From NCBI GenBank assembly GCA_023137195.1, contig JAGLPV010000044.1, forward strand, positions 1-63,412: a DNA stretch of 63,412 nucleotides, given 5' to 3'. The notes beneath the pieces are model-generated. The model made no database searches, had not been told where the DNA came from, and saw nothing but the letters and a program-made list of their open reading frames with translations. How positions within the stretch are numbered: the first letter of the stretch is position 1; every line of letters begins with the position of its first letter. A program made the position numbers and the translations under genes. Shown in pieces: positions 49,731-58,104 of this stretch. The stretch comes from Candidatus Aenigmatarchaeota archaeon. Lineage in GTDB: Archaea > EX4484-52.

Positions 49731-50103
49731 TTTATTCACCTTATATTTTGGATATAAAACTAAAAATTCCGCACATGAATTCGCAGGATTTTATCGCAAA
49801 TATCACTAATTGTTACTATTGTATAGTGGTAACTTATATAAAGATTTCTTATTTAGTAATAAAATAAATTAGTCTTTTTTTTATTGCATACAAAGTATGC
49901 ACATGTTGTATAATATATATTTTTGTATGCATTAAAAGCAGTATGTTAGTTCTTAAATTAGGGATATATGGTTTGTGGATGTAAAATTTAGAAAAATAGC
50001 AGTTGGGAGATATTTAAGAAAAATAAGAAAAAGTTTTCACGAAGGTGTCTGACTTGTATGTAAATATAGTTTGTGCCCATAGAGGGGCGACAAACAGGAT
50101 TGT
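49731..50103. other. Intergenic region with promoter for the first beta-helix protein
   Basis: This 373-bp gap contains the minus-strand TATA box CTTTATATAAG (49833-49843), giving a leader of about 80 nt. A 7-bp hairpin TGCATAC/GTATGCA follows near 49894. The word ATGCATTAAAAG near 49928 recurs at 63313 in the last intergenic region. No coding sequence was seen. Confidence 0.5.
49833..49843 (-). promoter_or_regulatory. TATA box of the first beta-helix protein gene
   Basis: On the minus strand the sequence reads CTTTATATAAG. It lies about 105 bp before the ATG at 49730, so this gene has an untranslated leader and uses the AAGGTGA ribosome site, unlike the leaderless genes. Confidence 0.5.
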
Positions 50104-51309
50104 TTAATTAATTTTCCTTTTTATTCTTACTAGCGACAGAAACATTAGTCCCATAGACAGGAATATTGTCGGGACTTCAGGGATAGGAAGGTAATCTTGG
50201 CTATTTCCACCAGGTATATTGTATGGTATATCTCCAAAACCATCTCCGTCTGTATCCGTAAAATTATAGTCTGAATAGTAATTTCCTCCTATGTATGGTC
50301 CGCCAATTATATTTGGTCCTGTTGAATTTGTTGTGTTCCAGAAGTTATTTCCGGAATCATAGGCATTGTTTGTGTTGTTCATGTAATTGTTGTATAGTTG
50401 ATTACTGTTTGAAGAATACAAATAGATGCCGTAATTATTATTTGAGTTTGCAGTGTTGGAGGAAAGAATGTTGTTGCTCGAATACCACGAGGAGATGCCA
50501 TGGTTATTATTTGAATTTGCTGTGTTGCATGAAAGAATGGTGTTATCTGAATACCACAAGTAGATGCCGTGGTAATTATTTGAGTTTACAGCGTTGTCTG
50601 AGAGGGCATTGTTGTCAGAATGAAACAAGTAGATGCCACCATAATTATTTAATCCCTCGTAATTATTTGAGTTTGCGGTGTTATTTAGAATGTTATTGTT
50701 ATCTGAATACTCCATGCGGATACCCTGGTATTTATTTGAGTTTACTGCGTTGCCTGAAAGAATGTTGTTGCTTGAAGAATATAGATGGATGCCTTCACCG
50801 TTTAGGTTTACAGTGTTATTTATGATACTATTGTCATTGGCGGAAGAATATGCTCGTATACCATAAGCATTATTTAATACGGTGTTTGTTGAAACAGTAT
50901 TATTGTTTGAATTCATTATATGGATGCCATACATATTATGAAATGCATTGTTATTTAGAAGCAGGTTGTTGTTTGCCTTTTTTAGATAAATTCCATAATA
51001 CCAATCTGTTACAACACAGTTCTTTATAGTAATATTTGTATTGGATTGCGAATTTCGATTTATGTAAATTCCAGAGCTACTGGTCGAATCCACTCCATCA
51101 ATTATATTATTTTTACAGTCTAAAACAACATTGTCTGCTGTTATGTTTATGCATGTTGCATCAGTGGAATTGGTTATGTTCAATCTTAGATTATATACCC
51201 CGCTTGTGCTTATTGTTGTGCATGAACCGATAAGATGGATAGCATTAGCATTTTGCACAAGCAAAAGGCATGTTATCAAAACAGTTATTGTAATTGTTGT
51301 TTTTTTCAT
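50104..51309 (-). CDS. NosD-like right-handed beta-helix surface protein with PEVPT tail (2)
   Basis: This is a paralog of the protein at 48732, with about 401 residues. It has a signal peptide (KKTTITITVLITCLLLVQNANA), then about 300 residues of NosD-type beta-helix rich in the repeated unit ANSNN-x-GIYLWYSDNN, and the tail IPEVPTIFLSMGLMFLSLVRIKRKIN. The helix repeats are more regular than in the neighbour, consistent with recent expansion. The ATG at 51309 begins 2 bp after the stop of the upstream protease-like gene, so the two are likely co-transcribed. An in-frame start 12 bp upstream overlaps that stop. Confidence 0.8.
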   Translation of the reverse strand: MKKTTITITVLITCLLLVQNANAIHLIGSCTTISTSGVYNLRLNITNSTDATCINITADNVVLDCKNNIIDGVDSTSSSGIYINRNSQSNTNITIKNCVVTDWYYGIYLKKANNNLLLNNNAFHNMYGIHIMNSNNNTVSTNTVLNNAYGIRAYSSANDNSIINNTVNLNGEGIHLYSSSNNILSGNAVNSNKYQGIRMEYSDNNNILNNTANSNNYEGLNNYGGIYLFHSDNNALSDNAVNSNNYHGIYLWYSDNTILSCNTANSNNNHGISSWYSSNNILSSNTANSNNNYGIYLYSSNSNQLYNNYMNNTNNAYDSGNNFWNTTNSTGPNIIGGPYIGGNYYSDYNFTDTDGDGFGDIPYNIPGGNSQDYLPIPEVPTIFLSMGLMFLSLVRIKRKIN

Positions 51310-51310
51310 T

Positions 51311-53653
51311 TTATTCGCCAAACTTATTTTTTATTCTGAGCATTGACAAAAACATTAGTCCTATTGACAGAAATATTGTCGGGACTTCCGGTATCACCAT
51401 CAGAGGATAATTGTCCTGGTTGTTTCCTGTTCCTGTAATGTTATATGGCGTATCTCCGAATCCATCTCCATTATTGTCTGTTCCATTATAGTCTGAAAAA
51501 TAATTTCCGCTTATGTTTTGTCCGCCTACGATATTTGGTCCAGGTTGGATTGTTCCTGTGTTCCAGAAAGTGTCCCCTCCATCTTCTGCATTAATGGTAT
51601 TGCCCGAGAAGTAGTTGTTGTAAATTAGGTTTGGATTGTCGCAACTGGGTGTAATAGAAAGACCATTATCATTGAGGGTTATTGTATTGTCATTTATATT
51701 ATTGTTGTTTGAAGACGCTTCTAATCTTAGTCCATATTCATTGTCGTATATTTCATTATATGCAATTTTATTATGACTGCTTTTGCCAAGGAATATTCCT
51801 TTTCCTGTGTTGGAATATATTTTGTTATTCAGGATATGACCGCTGTTTGCATTATAGTATTTGATGCCGTGAGTCCAGTCGCGGATTGTGCAGTTGTGAA
51901 CAAGAGTATCGTTGTTATTAGAATAGATTCCATGAGTTGTTGTAGTTGTGTCTGTTCCGTCAATGATGTGGTTTTGGCAATATAAATTCACATTGTTTGC
52001 TGTTATTTCAATGCATCTGTCCGTATTCGAGTTAAGAATATTTCCGGTTAGGTGATATGTTGCTCCTGCTTTGTTCAATACGCTACAGTCTGATATATAA
52101 TAAGTAAGTATGTTTACATTCAGAATTCTTGTCTCAGAACTGTTTGCAATACCAAGCCCATTTTCCCAGCATTCTATATTCCAGGAATAAGTTCCATCTG
52201 GTAAATTGTGAGTCATTGTCGTTGGCGTTGCATTTACGGCATTTGTGGAACTTTCAACAGTTCCGTCTATTATGAGGTTACATGTTGAATTTTCTGAAAT
52301 CTGGTTGTATACTGTAAAATTAAATGTTGTCTTGTTGCTGTTTTCTGTGTGGTTGTTTGACGGGCTGTTTAGGACAATGCTTGGCTTTAGATTGGGTGGG
52401 TTTACAGTATCTACGTAATTGACATAATCTGTTACATTGCATTCATTGAAACCAACTTTAAAGTATCCATCTCCATTCCATGTGGAGCCCCAGCTGTTCT
52501 TTATAATCCAGTAGCTTGTTGTGTCATTTCCTGTGTCGTTGTATCCTGTTAAAACAACGGCATGATTCAAATCGCCATCTTCATTGCAACGATAAATATT
52601 ATCTCCATCAAAACCATCTCCATCACCAAAATCCATTGCAATCGGAAGAGGACCATAATCTCTTGTCCAGTTTTTGAGTTCGTCGTTTGGAAAACCATAC
52701 CAGTAGACACCATAATTACCGCCGGATAAATTCCATAACCTTGTGTTCCAGTCAGAACATCTGCCATTACAATTGCTGTTTGAAGCAGTATATGGAAAAC
52801 AGGATTCATCAGAAATTCCATCCTCTTTTATATAATCAAGAGCCAAAATTTCATTTCCACCACCACAATCTCCACAATAATTACAACAGCTGGAAACAAG
52901 ATATTGCTCTGCTAAATCCGGATTTAATAGTGAATTATCCTGATTGATATTGTATTTTGCCTCTACTGCTCCATTAGCAGAAAAAGCCCAGCAACTTCCG
53001 CAACTTGCCTGATCCTTTACAGGACTCATCCAGTCTTCATTATTGTGAGTTCTCCAGTCATAATAATCGTCGTCGTTAGTGCCAATCTTAAGAGAAGAAA
53101 CGCTCAAAGAATTATCTTTGATTTCCTTTGCTTTTGTTAAATCCGGCTTGAAATTCGGTCTGCTTATTTTTTCATCTAAACTCATCATTTCTGTCATAGA
53201 GATTATGTTATATTCATCGACGAAATTGGAGGTAGTAGTTGTAAACTCTTTGTTTTTGGGAACGCATACAGCATGCTCCAGAGAATAAGAATTTCCTGTT
53301 TTTACTGTTTTGATGTCATAACCCTGCTTTGCACAATAAGAGAATTCCTGCCCGGTCTTGCCGTTGAAAAAATCCCATGCATTGAATTTTGCATTGTTTG
53401 AAACGATGCAGACTCCTTCCTGTTCTCCATCACCGTTTGTTTTTACTTCGTAATTATAACCCATCTCTGTGCAGTAAACTGCCGATGGATTGGACATTCC
53501 AAAAGATATGCCTGATGAAAATATCATTATGCAAATTACTGCCACTAACCCAAACAATAGATTTTTTAGGTGTCCTGAAGCATCACTTGAAAAAGAAAAA
53601 ACTTTTCGTGTTTTTTCTGCATTAAATCCTGTTTTTACTATTCTGTTTTCCAT
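51311..53653 (-). CDS. Papain-like (C1A) protease with DUF333-like and beta-helix domains and PEVPT tail
   Basis: This 780-residue surface protein has a hydrophobic N-terminal segment near 33-52. SNPSAVYCTEMGYNYEVKTN near 56 resembles the DUF333 (NPAxVYC...) module, with a second related repeat after it. The C1A peptidase core has Gln-Cys in DQASCGSCWAFS near 213-224, His in LNHAVVLTGY near 365, and Asn in IKNSWGSTWNGDGY near 385, so the catalytic set is complete. A linker with an immunoglobulin-like segment (about 425-510) leads to NosD-type beta-helix repeats (about 530-745). The tail PEVPTIFLSIGLMFLSMLRIKNK matches the two neighbours. It heads the three-protein set. Confidence 0.85.
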   Translation of the reverse strand: MENRIVKTGFNAEKTRKVFSFSSDASGHLKNLLFGLVAVICIMIFSSGISFGMSNPSAVYCTEMGYNYEVKTNGDGEQEGVCIVSNNAKFNAWDFFNGKTGQEFSYCAKQGYDIKTVKTGNSYSLEHAVCVPKNKEFTTTTSNFVDEYNIISMTEMMSLDEKISRPNFKPDLTKAKEIKDNSLSVSSLKIGTNDDDYYDWRTHNNEDWMSPVKDQASCGSCWAFSANGAVEAKYNINQDNSLLNPDLAEQYLVSSCCNYCGDCGGGNEILALDYIKEDGISDESCFPYTASNSNCNGRCSDWNTRLWNLSGGNYGVYWYGFPNDELKNWTRDYGPLPIAMDFGDGDGFDGDNIYRCNEDGDLNHAVVLTGYNDTGNDTTSYWIIKNSWGSTWNGDGYFKVGFNECNVTDYVNYVDTVNPPNLKPSIVLNSPSNNHTENSNKTTFNFTVYNQISENSTCNLIIDGTVESSTNAVNATPTTMTHNLPDGTYSWNIECWENGLGIANSSETRILNVNILTYYISDCSVLNKAGATYHLTGNILNSNTDRCIEITANNVNLYCQNHIIDGTDTTTTTHGIYSNNNDTLVHNCTIRDWTHGIKYYNANSGHILNNKIYSNTGKGIFLGKSSHNKIAYNEIYDNEYGLRLEASSNNNNINDNTITLNDNGLSITPSCDNPNLIYNNYFSGNTINAEDGGDTFWNTGTIQPGPNIVGGQNISGNYFSDYNGTDNNGDGFGDTPYNITGTGNNQDNYPLMVIPEVPTIFLSIGLMFLSMLRIKNKFGE

Positions 53654-53772
53654 TTTATCAATAATTTAACAATTAGTTTATTTAAGCGTAGATAAATTTA
53701 AATATCTATTCTGTGGTTAAAAGCCAGTTTATATGGTTTATAAGCTATTTTAAAAGATACATGTTTTATTCA

Positions 53773-54780
53773 TTAAAATCGTCCGTCTATAACATGTCCG
53801 CAGAATTTGCATTTTGAATTAACAATATTGTTTTCTTCTATTAGGTATCTGCTTCTTTTTATTATTGTTTTTTTGCAGTTTGGGCAAATTGTGTTTTCTC
53901 CGTCTTTCGTATCTGTGTTGCCAATATACACATATTTTAGTCCTGTATCAAGAGCTGTTTGTTTTGCTTTTATTAGGGTTTCCGGGTTGGTTGGGGGAAT
54001 ATCAGCCATTTTATAGCACGGGAAAAATGCAGAAATATGGAACGGGACTTCTGCGCCCAGTTCCTGTCTAATAAATGTTGCGATGTTTTTCATCTCTTCG
54101 GGGGAGTCGTTTTTTGTTGGGATGATAAGGGTTGTTACTTCAAGCCAGATGTTTGTTTTTGCGACCAGTTTTAATGAGTCAAGGACACCGTCTAATTTTG
54201 CCCCGACTATTTTGGAATAAAATTCCTTGTTGAATGATTTTAAGTCTATGTTGATTGCGTCTAAATAGGGTTTGATTAATTCAAGAGTTTCGGAAGAAAA
54301 ATACCCGTTGCTTACAAATATGTTTTTTATGTTGTTTTTTTTGGCAAGCTTCATGCAGTCGAGAGCGTATTCTGCAAATATTGTCGGCTCATTGTAGGTG
54401 TATGCTATTGATTGGCAATCGTGTTTTTTTGCAAGTTCTATGATTTCCTCTGGTGTTATGTCTTCCTGCGGGACATTGAAACCTTCTTTTGGTGCTTGAG
54501 AAGAAGTGTAGTTCTGGCAAAATAAGCACCTGAAATTACAGCCGATTGTTCCAAAGGACAGAACCGGAGTGCCGGGATAAAAATGAAACAGGGGCTTTTT
54601 TTCTATTGGGTCAATTCCAATGCCTGTTGTTTTCCCCCAGACAGTAGAATATAATACTCCTTTTTTGTTTAGCCTTACGCCGCAAATTCCTGTTTTGCCT
54701 TCTGGAATCATGCAGTTATGGCGACACAAATGGCATTGTATAAAACTGTTTTTTTTCTCCCACAAAATTGCTTTTTTCAT
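53773..54780 (-). CDS. amrS: AmmeMemoRadiSam-type radical SAM protein (PflA-like)
   Basis: This radical SAM enzyme is of the COG1180 type. The N-terminal CHLCRHNC...GICGVR, the cluster motif GCNFRCLFCQNY (C-x3-C-x2-C, near 80-91), and a C-terminal zinc ribbon (CPNCKKTIIKRS...CKFCGHVIDGRF) match AmmeMemoRadiSam-system radical SAM proteins rather than true pyruvate-formate-lyase activases. At 335 residues the length is normal. The AMMECR1 and Memo partners are not adjacent. The substrate is unknown in the family as a whole. The TATA box ATATATAAAT about 25 bp before the ATG suggests a leaderless mRNA. Confidence 0.82.
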   Translation of the reverse strand: MKKAILWEKKNSFIQCHLCRHNCMIPEGKTGICGVRLNKKGVLYSTVWGKTTGIGIDPIEKKPLFHFYPGTPVLSFGTIGCNFRCLFCQNYTSSQAPKEGFNVPQEDITPEEIIELAKKHDCQSIAYTYNEPTIFAEYALDCMKLAKKNNIKNIFVSNGYFSSETLELIKPYLDAINIDLKSFNKEFYSKIVGAKLDGVLDSLKLVAKTNIWLEVTTLIIPTKNDSPEEMKNIATFIRQELGAEVPFHISAFFPCYKMADIPPTNPETLIKAKQTALDTGLKYVYIGNTDTKDGENTICPNCKKTIIKRSRYLIEENNIVNSKCKFCGHVIDGRF

Positions 54781-54862
54781 ACATTTATATACATTTAAGA
54801 TTTATATATTGTTAGGGAAACAGACCAATACAATTTTAAAATTCTCCTGAAATTAATATTAT

Positions 54863-55822
54863 ATGAGATTTCCTTTCTTCAAAACAAAAAAACAAATGCC
54901 TGTACCTGTATCTAAAGAAGAAATGCAAAAAGAAAAAATTAAGGATGCTCTCAAGAAACTAAGAAAAATAGAGATTAAAACAAAAAATCCCGTTGACTCT
55001 CTTTTTTGCGGTGCATATCACTCTGTCTTTAAAGGTAGAGGTATTGAATTTAGTGAAGTCCGGCAGTATTGCCCCGGCGATGATGTCAGGTCTATTGACT
55101 GGAATGTCAGCGCAAGGATGAATGATATATATATCAAGGAATTTACAGAAGAAAGAGAATTGAATGTTGTTATTCTTTTTGATGTTTCTGCAAGCAGTAA
55201 TTTTGGTTCAGGGTATGACACAAAGAGAAATATTGCTGCTGAAATTATCGCATCTGTGGTGTTTTCTGCAATAAAGAACAATGACAGGGTTGCTTTGTGT
55301 TTGGCGACAAACAAGATTGAAAAATACATAAAATTTGGAAAATCAAGAAAACACGCGATGCGGATTTTAAGGGATCTGCTTTTATTTGAGCCAAAGGAAA
55401 ATACGACGGATCTTGTTCCGGTCATAAAATCATTGTTTTCTATCTTAAAGCAAAAGAGCATAATATTTGTTGTATCTGATTTTATTGGAGATCTGGATAA
55501 ACTAAAGATGCCGATGAGAATTCTTGGGATAAAGCATGATGTTGTAGGGATTGCATTAAATGATGAGAGGGAGAGAGTTTTCGAGGATTATGGAATTGCA
55601 GTGTTTGAGGATTATGAGACAGGAGAACAGGTTACGATAAATACAAATGATGAAGTTTTTAGGGAGAATTATAAAAAAATCACAAATGAGCATTACGACA
55701 AACTGTGCGATATGTTTAAAAAAAATAAGGCAGGTTTAATATTATTAGATGCCAATAAGAGCTGGCAGACGTCGTTGATAAAGTTTTTCAAGGCAAGGGG
55801 GAAAAGTAGAAAATGGATTTAA
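54863..55822 (+). CDS. DUF58 domain-containing protein
   Basis: DUF58 proteins typically pair with vWA membrane proteins and a MoxR ATPase. The core segment SVFKGRGIEFSEVRQYCPGDDVRSIDWNVSAR near 54-85 is diagnostic, followed by a vWA-like strand VVILFDVSASS near 106. There are no membrane helices, unlike many DUF58 proteins. The function is not known in archaea; a chaperone-like or assembly role with MoxR is proposed for the family. It overlaps the vWA gene by 10 bp. No MoxR gene is next to it. Confidence 0.85.
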   Translation: MRFPFFKTKKQMPVPVSKEEMQKEKIKDALKKLRKIEIKTKNPVDSLFCGAYHSVFKGRGIEFSEVRQYCPGDDVRSIDWNVSARMNDIYIKEFTEERELNVVILFDVSASSNFGSGYDTKRNIAAEIIASVVFSAIKNNDRVALCLATNKIEKYIKFGKSRKHAMRILRDLLLFEPKENTTDLVPVIKSLFSILKQKSIIFVVSDFIGDLDKLKMPMRILGIKHDVVGIALNDERERVFEDYGIAVFEDYETGEQVTINTNDEVFRENYKKITNEHYDKLCDMFKKNKAGLILLDANKSWQTSLIKFFKARGKSRKWI

Positions 55823-56778
55823 GATTTATACATTATGCATGGCTTGTCGCGGCATTTGTAGTTTTGGTTGGAGGATATTTTCTGTTTAAGTATATTGAAA
55901 AAAACAAGAAGAAAACTGCGGTGAAATTTAGCAGTATTTTTTTCCTGAAAAAAGCAGCAGGGGAAAGTCATATAAAAAAGATGAAAAGACGGCACAATAT
56001 GATTTTTTTCATGGAAATATTTGTCGTGGTGCTTTTGCTGGTTTCTCTTGCAGATCCTCATCTGCCTTTGAAGCAGTCGAAAAAAGGGATTAATATTGTT
56101 CTTGTGATTGATACTTCAGGGAGTATGAATGCGCAGGACTATAAGCCAAATAGACTGGAGTCTGCAAAAAAGGCAGCTTCCACACTTTTAGAACATCTGA
56201 AGCCGGAGGACTATGTTGGCATTGTTACGTTTTCTTCCGGCACAAGAACTGTGTGTTACCTGACTCCACAGAAGAGCAGGGTGGAGGAAAAGATGGATTC
56301 AATAAAAACTGCTGAAGGACAGACTGCTGTTGGTGATGGTTTGGCTCTAGGGGTGGAGATGGTCTCTAGCATTCCTAACAAGAAGAGAGTGGTTGTGCTT
56401 TTGACTGATGGTGTGAGTAATACCGGGATTTTCTCCCCGGGTGATGCGGCAAAGTTGGCAAAGACAAACAAAGTACAGGTGTATACGATTGGTCTTGGCT
56501 CAGACCAGCCAGTCATACTTGGTCACGACTGGTTTGGAAGACCGCAATATGCTGAACTTGACGAGGCGACATTGTTGTCGATTGCAAAAGAGACGGGCGG
56601 GACATATTATAAATCTGTGGATGATAAAACATTGAACCAGATATATGATTCTCTTCCAAAAGAGATAGAGAGGGAAAAGGAAGATGTATCTGTCAAGAAC
56701 TGGGCAATTGGTTTGGCAATAGTTGGTTTGCTTGTTATATTATATATGAGGTATGGGAAGAAGAGGATTTTGATTTAA
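55813..56778 (+). CDS. BatA-like membrane vWA protein
   Basis: A membrane helix lies near 9-27, a second near 57-80, and a third near the C-terminus (about 295-313). The vWA domain between them has the MIDAS motif VIDTSGSM near 97, then T in SSGTRTV and D in LTDGVSNTG. The layout matches BatA of MoxR-associated aerotolerance operons. The start lies within the DUF58 gene, so they are translationally coupled. Its predicted role is a metal-dependent protein-binding module at the membrane; the partner is unknown. It converges with thiC with no gap. Confidence 0.83.
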   Translation: MDLRFIHYAWLVAAFVVLVGGYFLFKYIEKNKKKTAVKFSSIFFLKKAAGESHIKKMKRRHNMIFFMEIFVVVLLLVSLADPHLPLKQSKKGINIVLVIDTSGSMNAQDYKPNRLESAKKAASTLLEHLKPEDYVGIVTFSSGTRTVCYLTPQKSRVEEKMDSIKTAEGQTAVGDGLALGVEMVSSIPNKKRVVVLLTDGVSNTGIFSPGDAAKLAKTNKVQVYTIGLGSDQPVILGHDWFGRPQYAELDEATLLSIAKETGGTYYKSVDDKTLNQIYDSLPKEIEREKEDVSVKNWAIGLAIVGLLVILYMRYGKKRILI

Positions 56779-58056
56779 TCAAGATTCCTTCTCATCGTAA
56801 ATCTTAAACACACAAAAAGGACCGCACATTGAGCAATAATCTGCTTTTTTTAAATCCGGGTTTTTTTCGCATTCCTGCCTTCGTAATTCAAGAAATTTCT
56901 TTTTGTCGATTGCGCATTCTGACATTTCCTGCCAGTTTATTTCTTCTCTTGCATGAGCCATTTTATTGTCTCTTGAAATTGCTTGTTTGTTTCCCTTGGC
57001 AATGTCTGCGATATGGGCGGCAATTTTTGTTACAACTACTCCTTCTCTTACATCGTCAATATCGGGCAGACCTATGTGCTCTTTTGGAGTGACATAGCAG
57101 AGGAAATCTGCTCCTTTTGATGCTGCTAAAGCTCCACCTATTGCGCAGGCGATGTGGTCGTATCCTGTTGCAATATCCGTCGGGAGGGGACCGAGCACAT
57201 AGAAAGGAGAATTATTGCAGTATTTTTTTTCCAGTTCCATATTTTTTTCTATTTCGTTCAATGGAATGTGACCTGGTCCTTCAATCATTACCTGCACTCC
57301 TTTTTGTCTTGTTCTTTCTGCTAGTTCTCCCAGGATTTTGAGTTCATGAATCTGGGCTTCATCTGTTGCATCAGCAATGCATCCCGGGCGCATCCCGTCG
57401 CCTAAACTTATGGTGACATCGTATTTTTTTGCAATTTCCAGGATTTTATCATAATTCTCATACAAAAAATTTTCTTTTTGGTAGTATTTCATCCATGCTA
57501 ACAAAAAACTTCCCCCACGACTGACACATTTCATGAGTCTTTTTTTTATCAAAGGAAATATTGCTCTTGTTAGTCCGGCATGAACTGTTGCAAAATCAAC
57601 ACCGCTTTTGGCGTGCTTTTCAAAGACTTCAAGATAGGCGTCTATGTTGAGGTTTTCTACACTGCCTGCCTCTATCAGCGTCTGGTATATTGGAACAGTA
57701 CCAATAGGTACGGTACAATTTTCAATTATTCTATTTCTTATGTCCTCTACATCATTACTTGTGCTCAAATCCATCATTGTGTCTGCACCGGCTTCGACAG
57801 CTGTTTTTAGTTTTAGCAGTTCGTTGTCTAAATCAGACTTTGATTGGGATGTTCCTATATTTGCATTTACTTTTATTGTCAAATCTTTGCCGATTCCGAT
57901 TGCATTTAAGTTTTTGTGATTTATATTTGCAGGGATTACAATTTGTCCTTCTGCTATTTTGCTTCTCAGAACGTTAATATCTATGTTTTCTTCTTTTGCA
58001 ACTGTCTTCATTTCTTCTGTTGTTTTATTTTCCAGGGCATATTCTATTTGTGTCAT
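56779..58056 (-). CDS. thiC: Phosphomethylpyrimidine synthase (thiamine pyrimidine synthesis)
   Basis: This radical SAM enzyme converts aminoimidazole ribotide into HMP phosphate for thiamine. The sequence shows NLNAIGIGKDLTIKVNANIGTS, the GVDFATVHAGL segment, RGGSFLLAWMKYY, SLGDGMRPGC, EGPGHIPL and the C-terminal cluster motif CSMCGPFC (C-x2-C-x4-C type). The 425 residues match the archaeal short form. No TPP riboswitch is visible in the 48 bp before it. It is the third gene of a purA-FAD dehydrogenase-thiC run, which links the AIR branch point to purine synthesis. Confidence 0.94.
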   Translation of the reverse strand: MTQIEYALENKTTEEMKTVAKEENIDINVLRSKIAEGQIVIPANINHKNLNAIGIGKDLTIKVNANIGTSQSKSDLDNELLKLKTAVEAGADTMMDLSTSNDVEDIRNRIIENCTVPIGTVPIYQTLIEAGSVENLNIDAYLEVFEKHAKSGVDFATVHAGLTRAIFPLIKKRLMKCVSRGGSFLLAWMKYYQKENFLYENYDKILEIAKKYDVTISLGDGMRPGCIADATDEAQIHELKILGELAERTRQKGVQVMIEGPGHIPLNEIEKNMELEKKYCNNSPFYVLGPLPTDIATGYDHIACAIGGALAASKGADFLCYVTPKEHIGLPDIDDVREGVVVTKIAAHIADIAKGNKQAISRDNKMAHAREEINWQEMSECAIDKKKFLELRRQECEKNPDLKKADYCSMCGPFCVFKIYDEKES

Positions 58057-58104
58057 AATATTCTTCCTTTGAATTATATGTTAGGAATCTTTTAATAAAA
58101 TAAG

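Noticed and set aside
49731-50103. A missing small gene between the two beta-helix genes
   Set aside because: No frame of useful length with a ribosome site or motif; the gap is explained by a promoter and hairpins.
58057-58104. TPP riboswitch before thiC
   Set aside because: Only 48 bp separate thiC from the upstream gene, and no THI-element core could be read.
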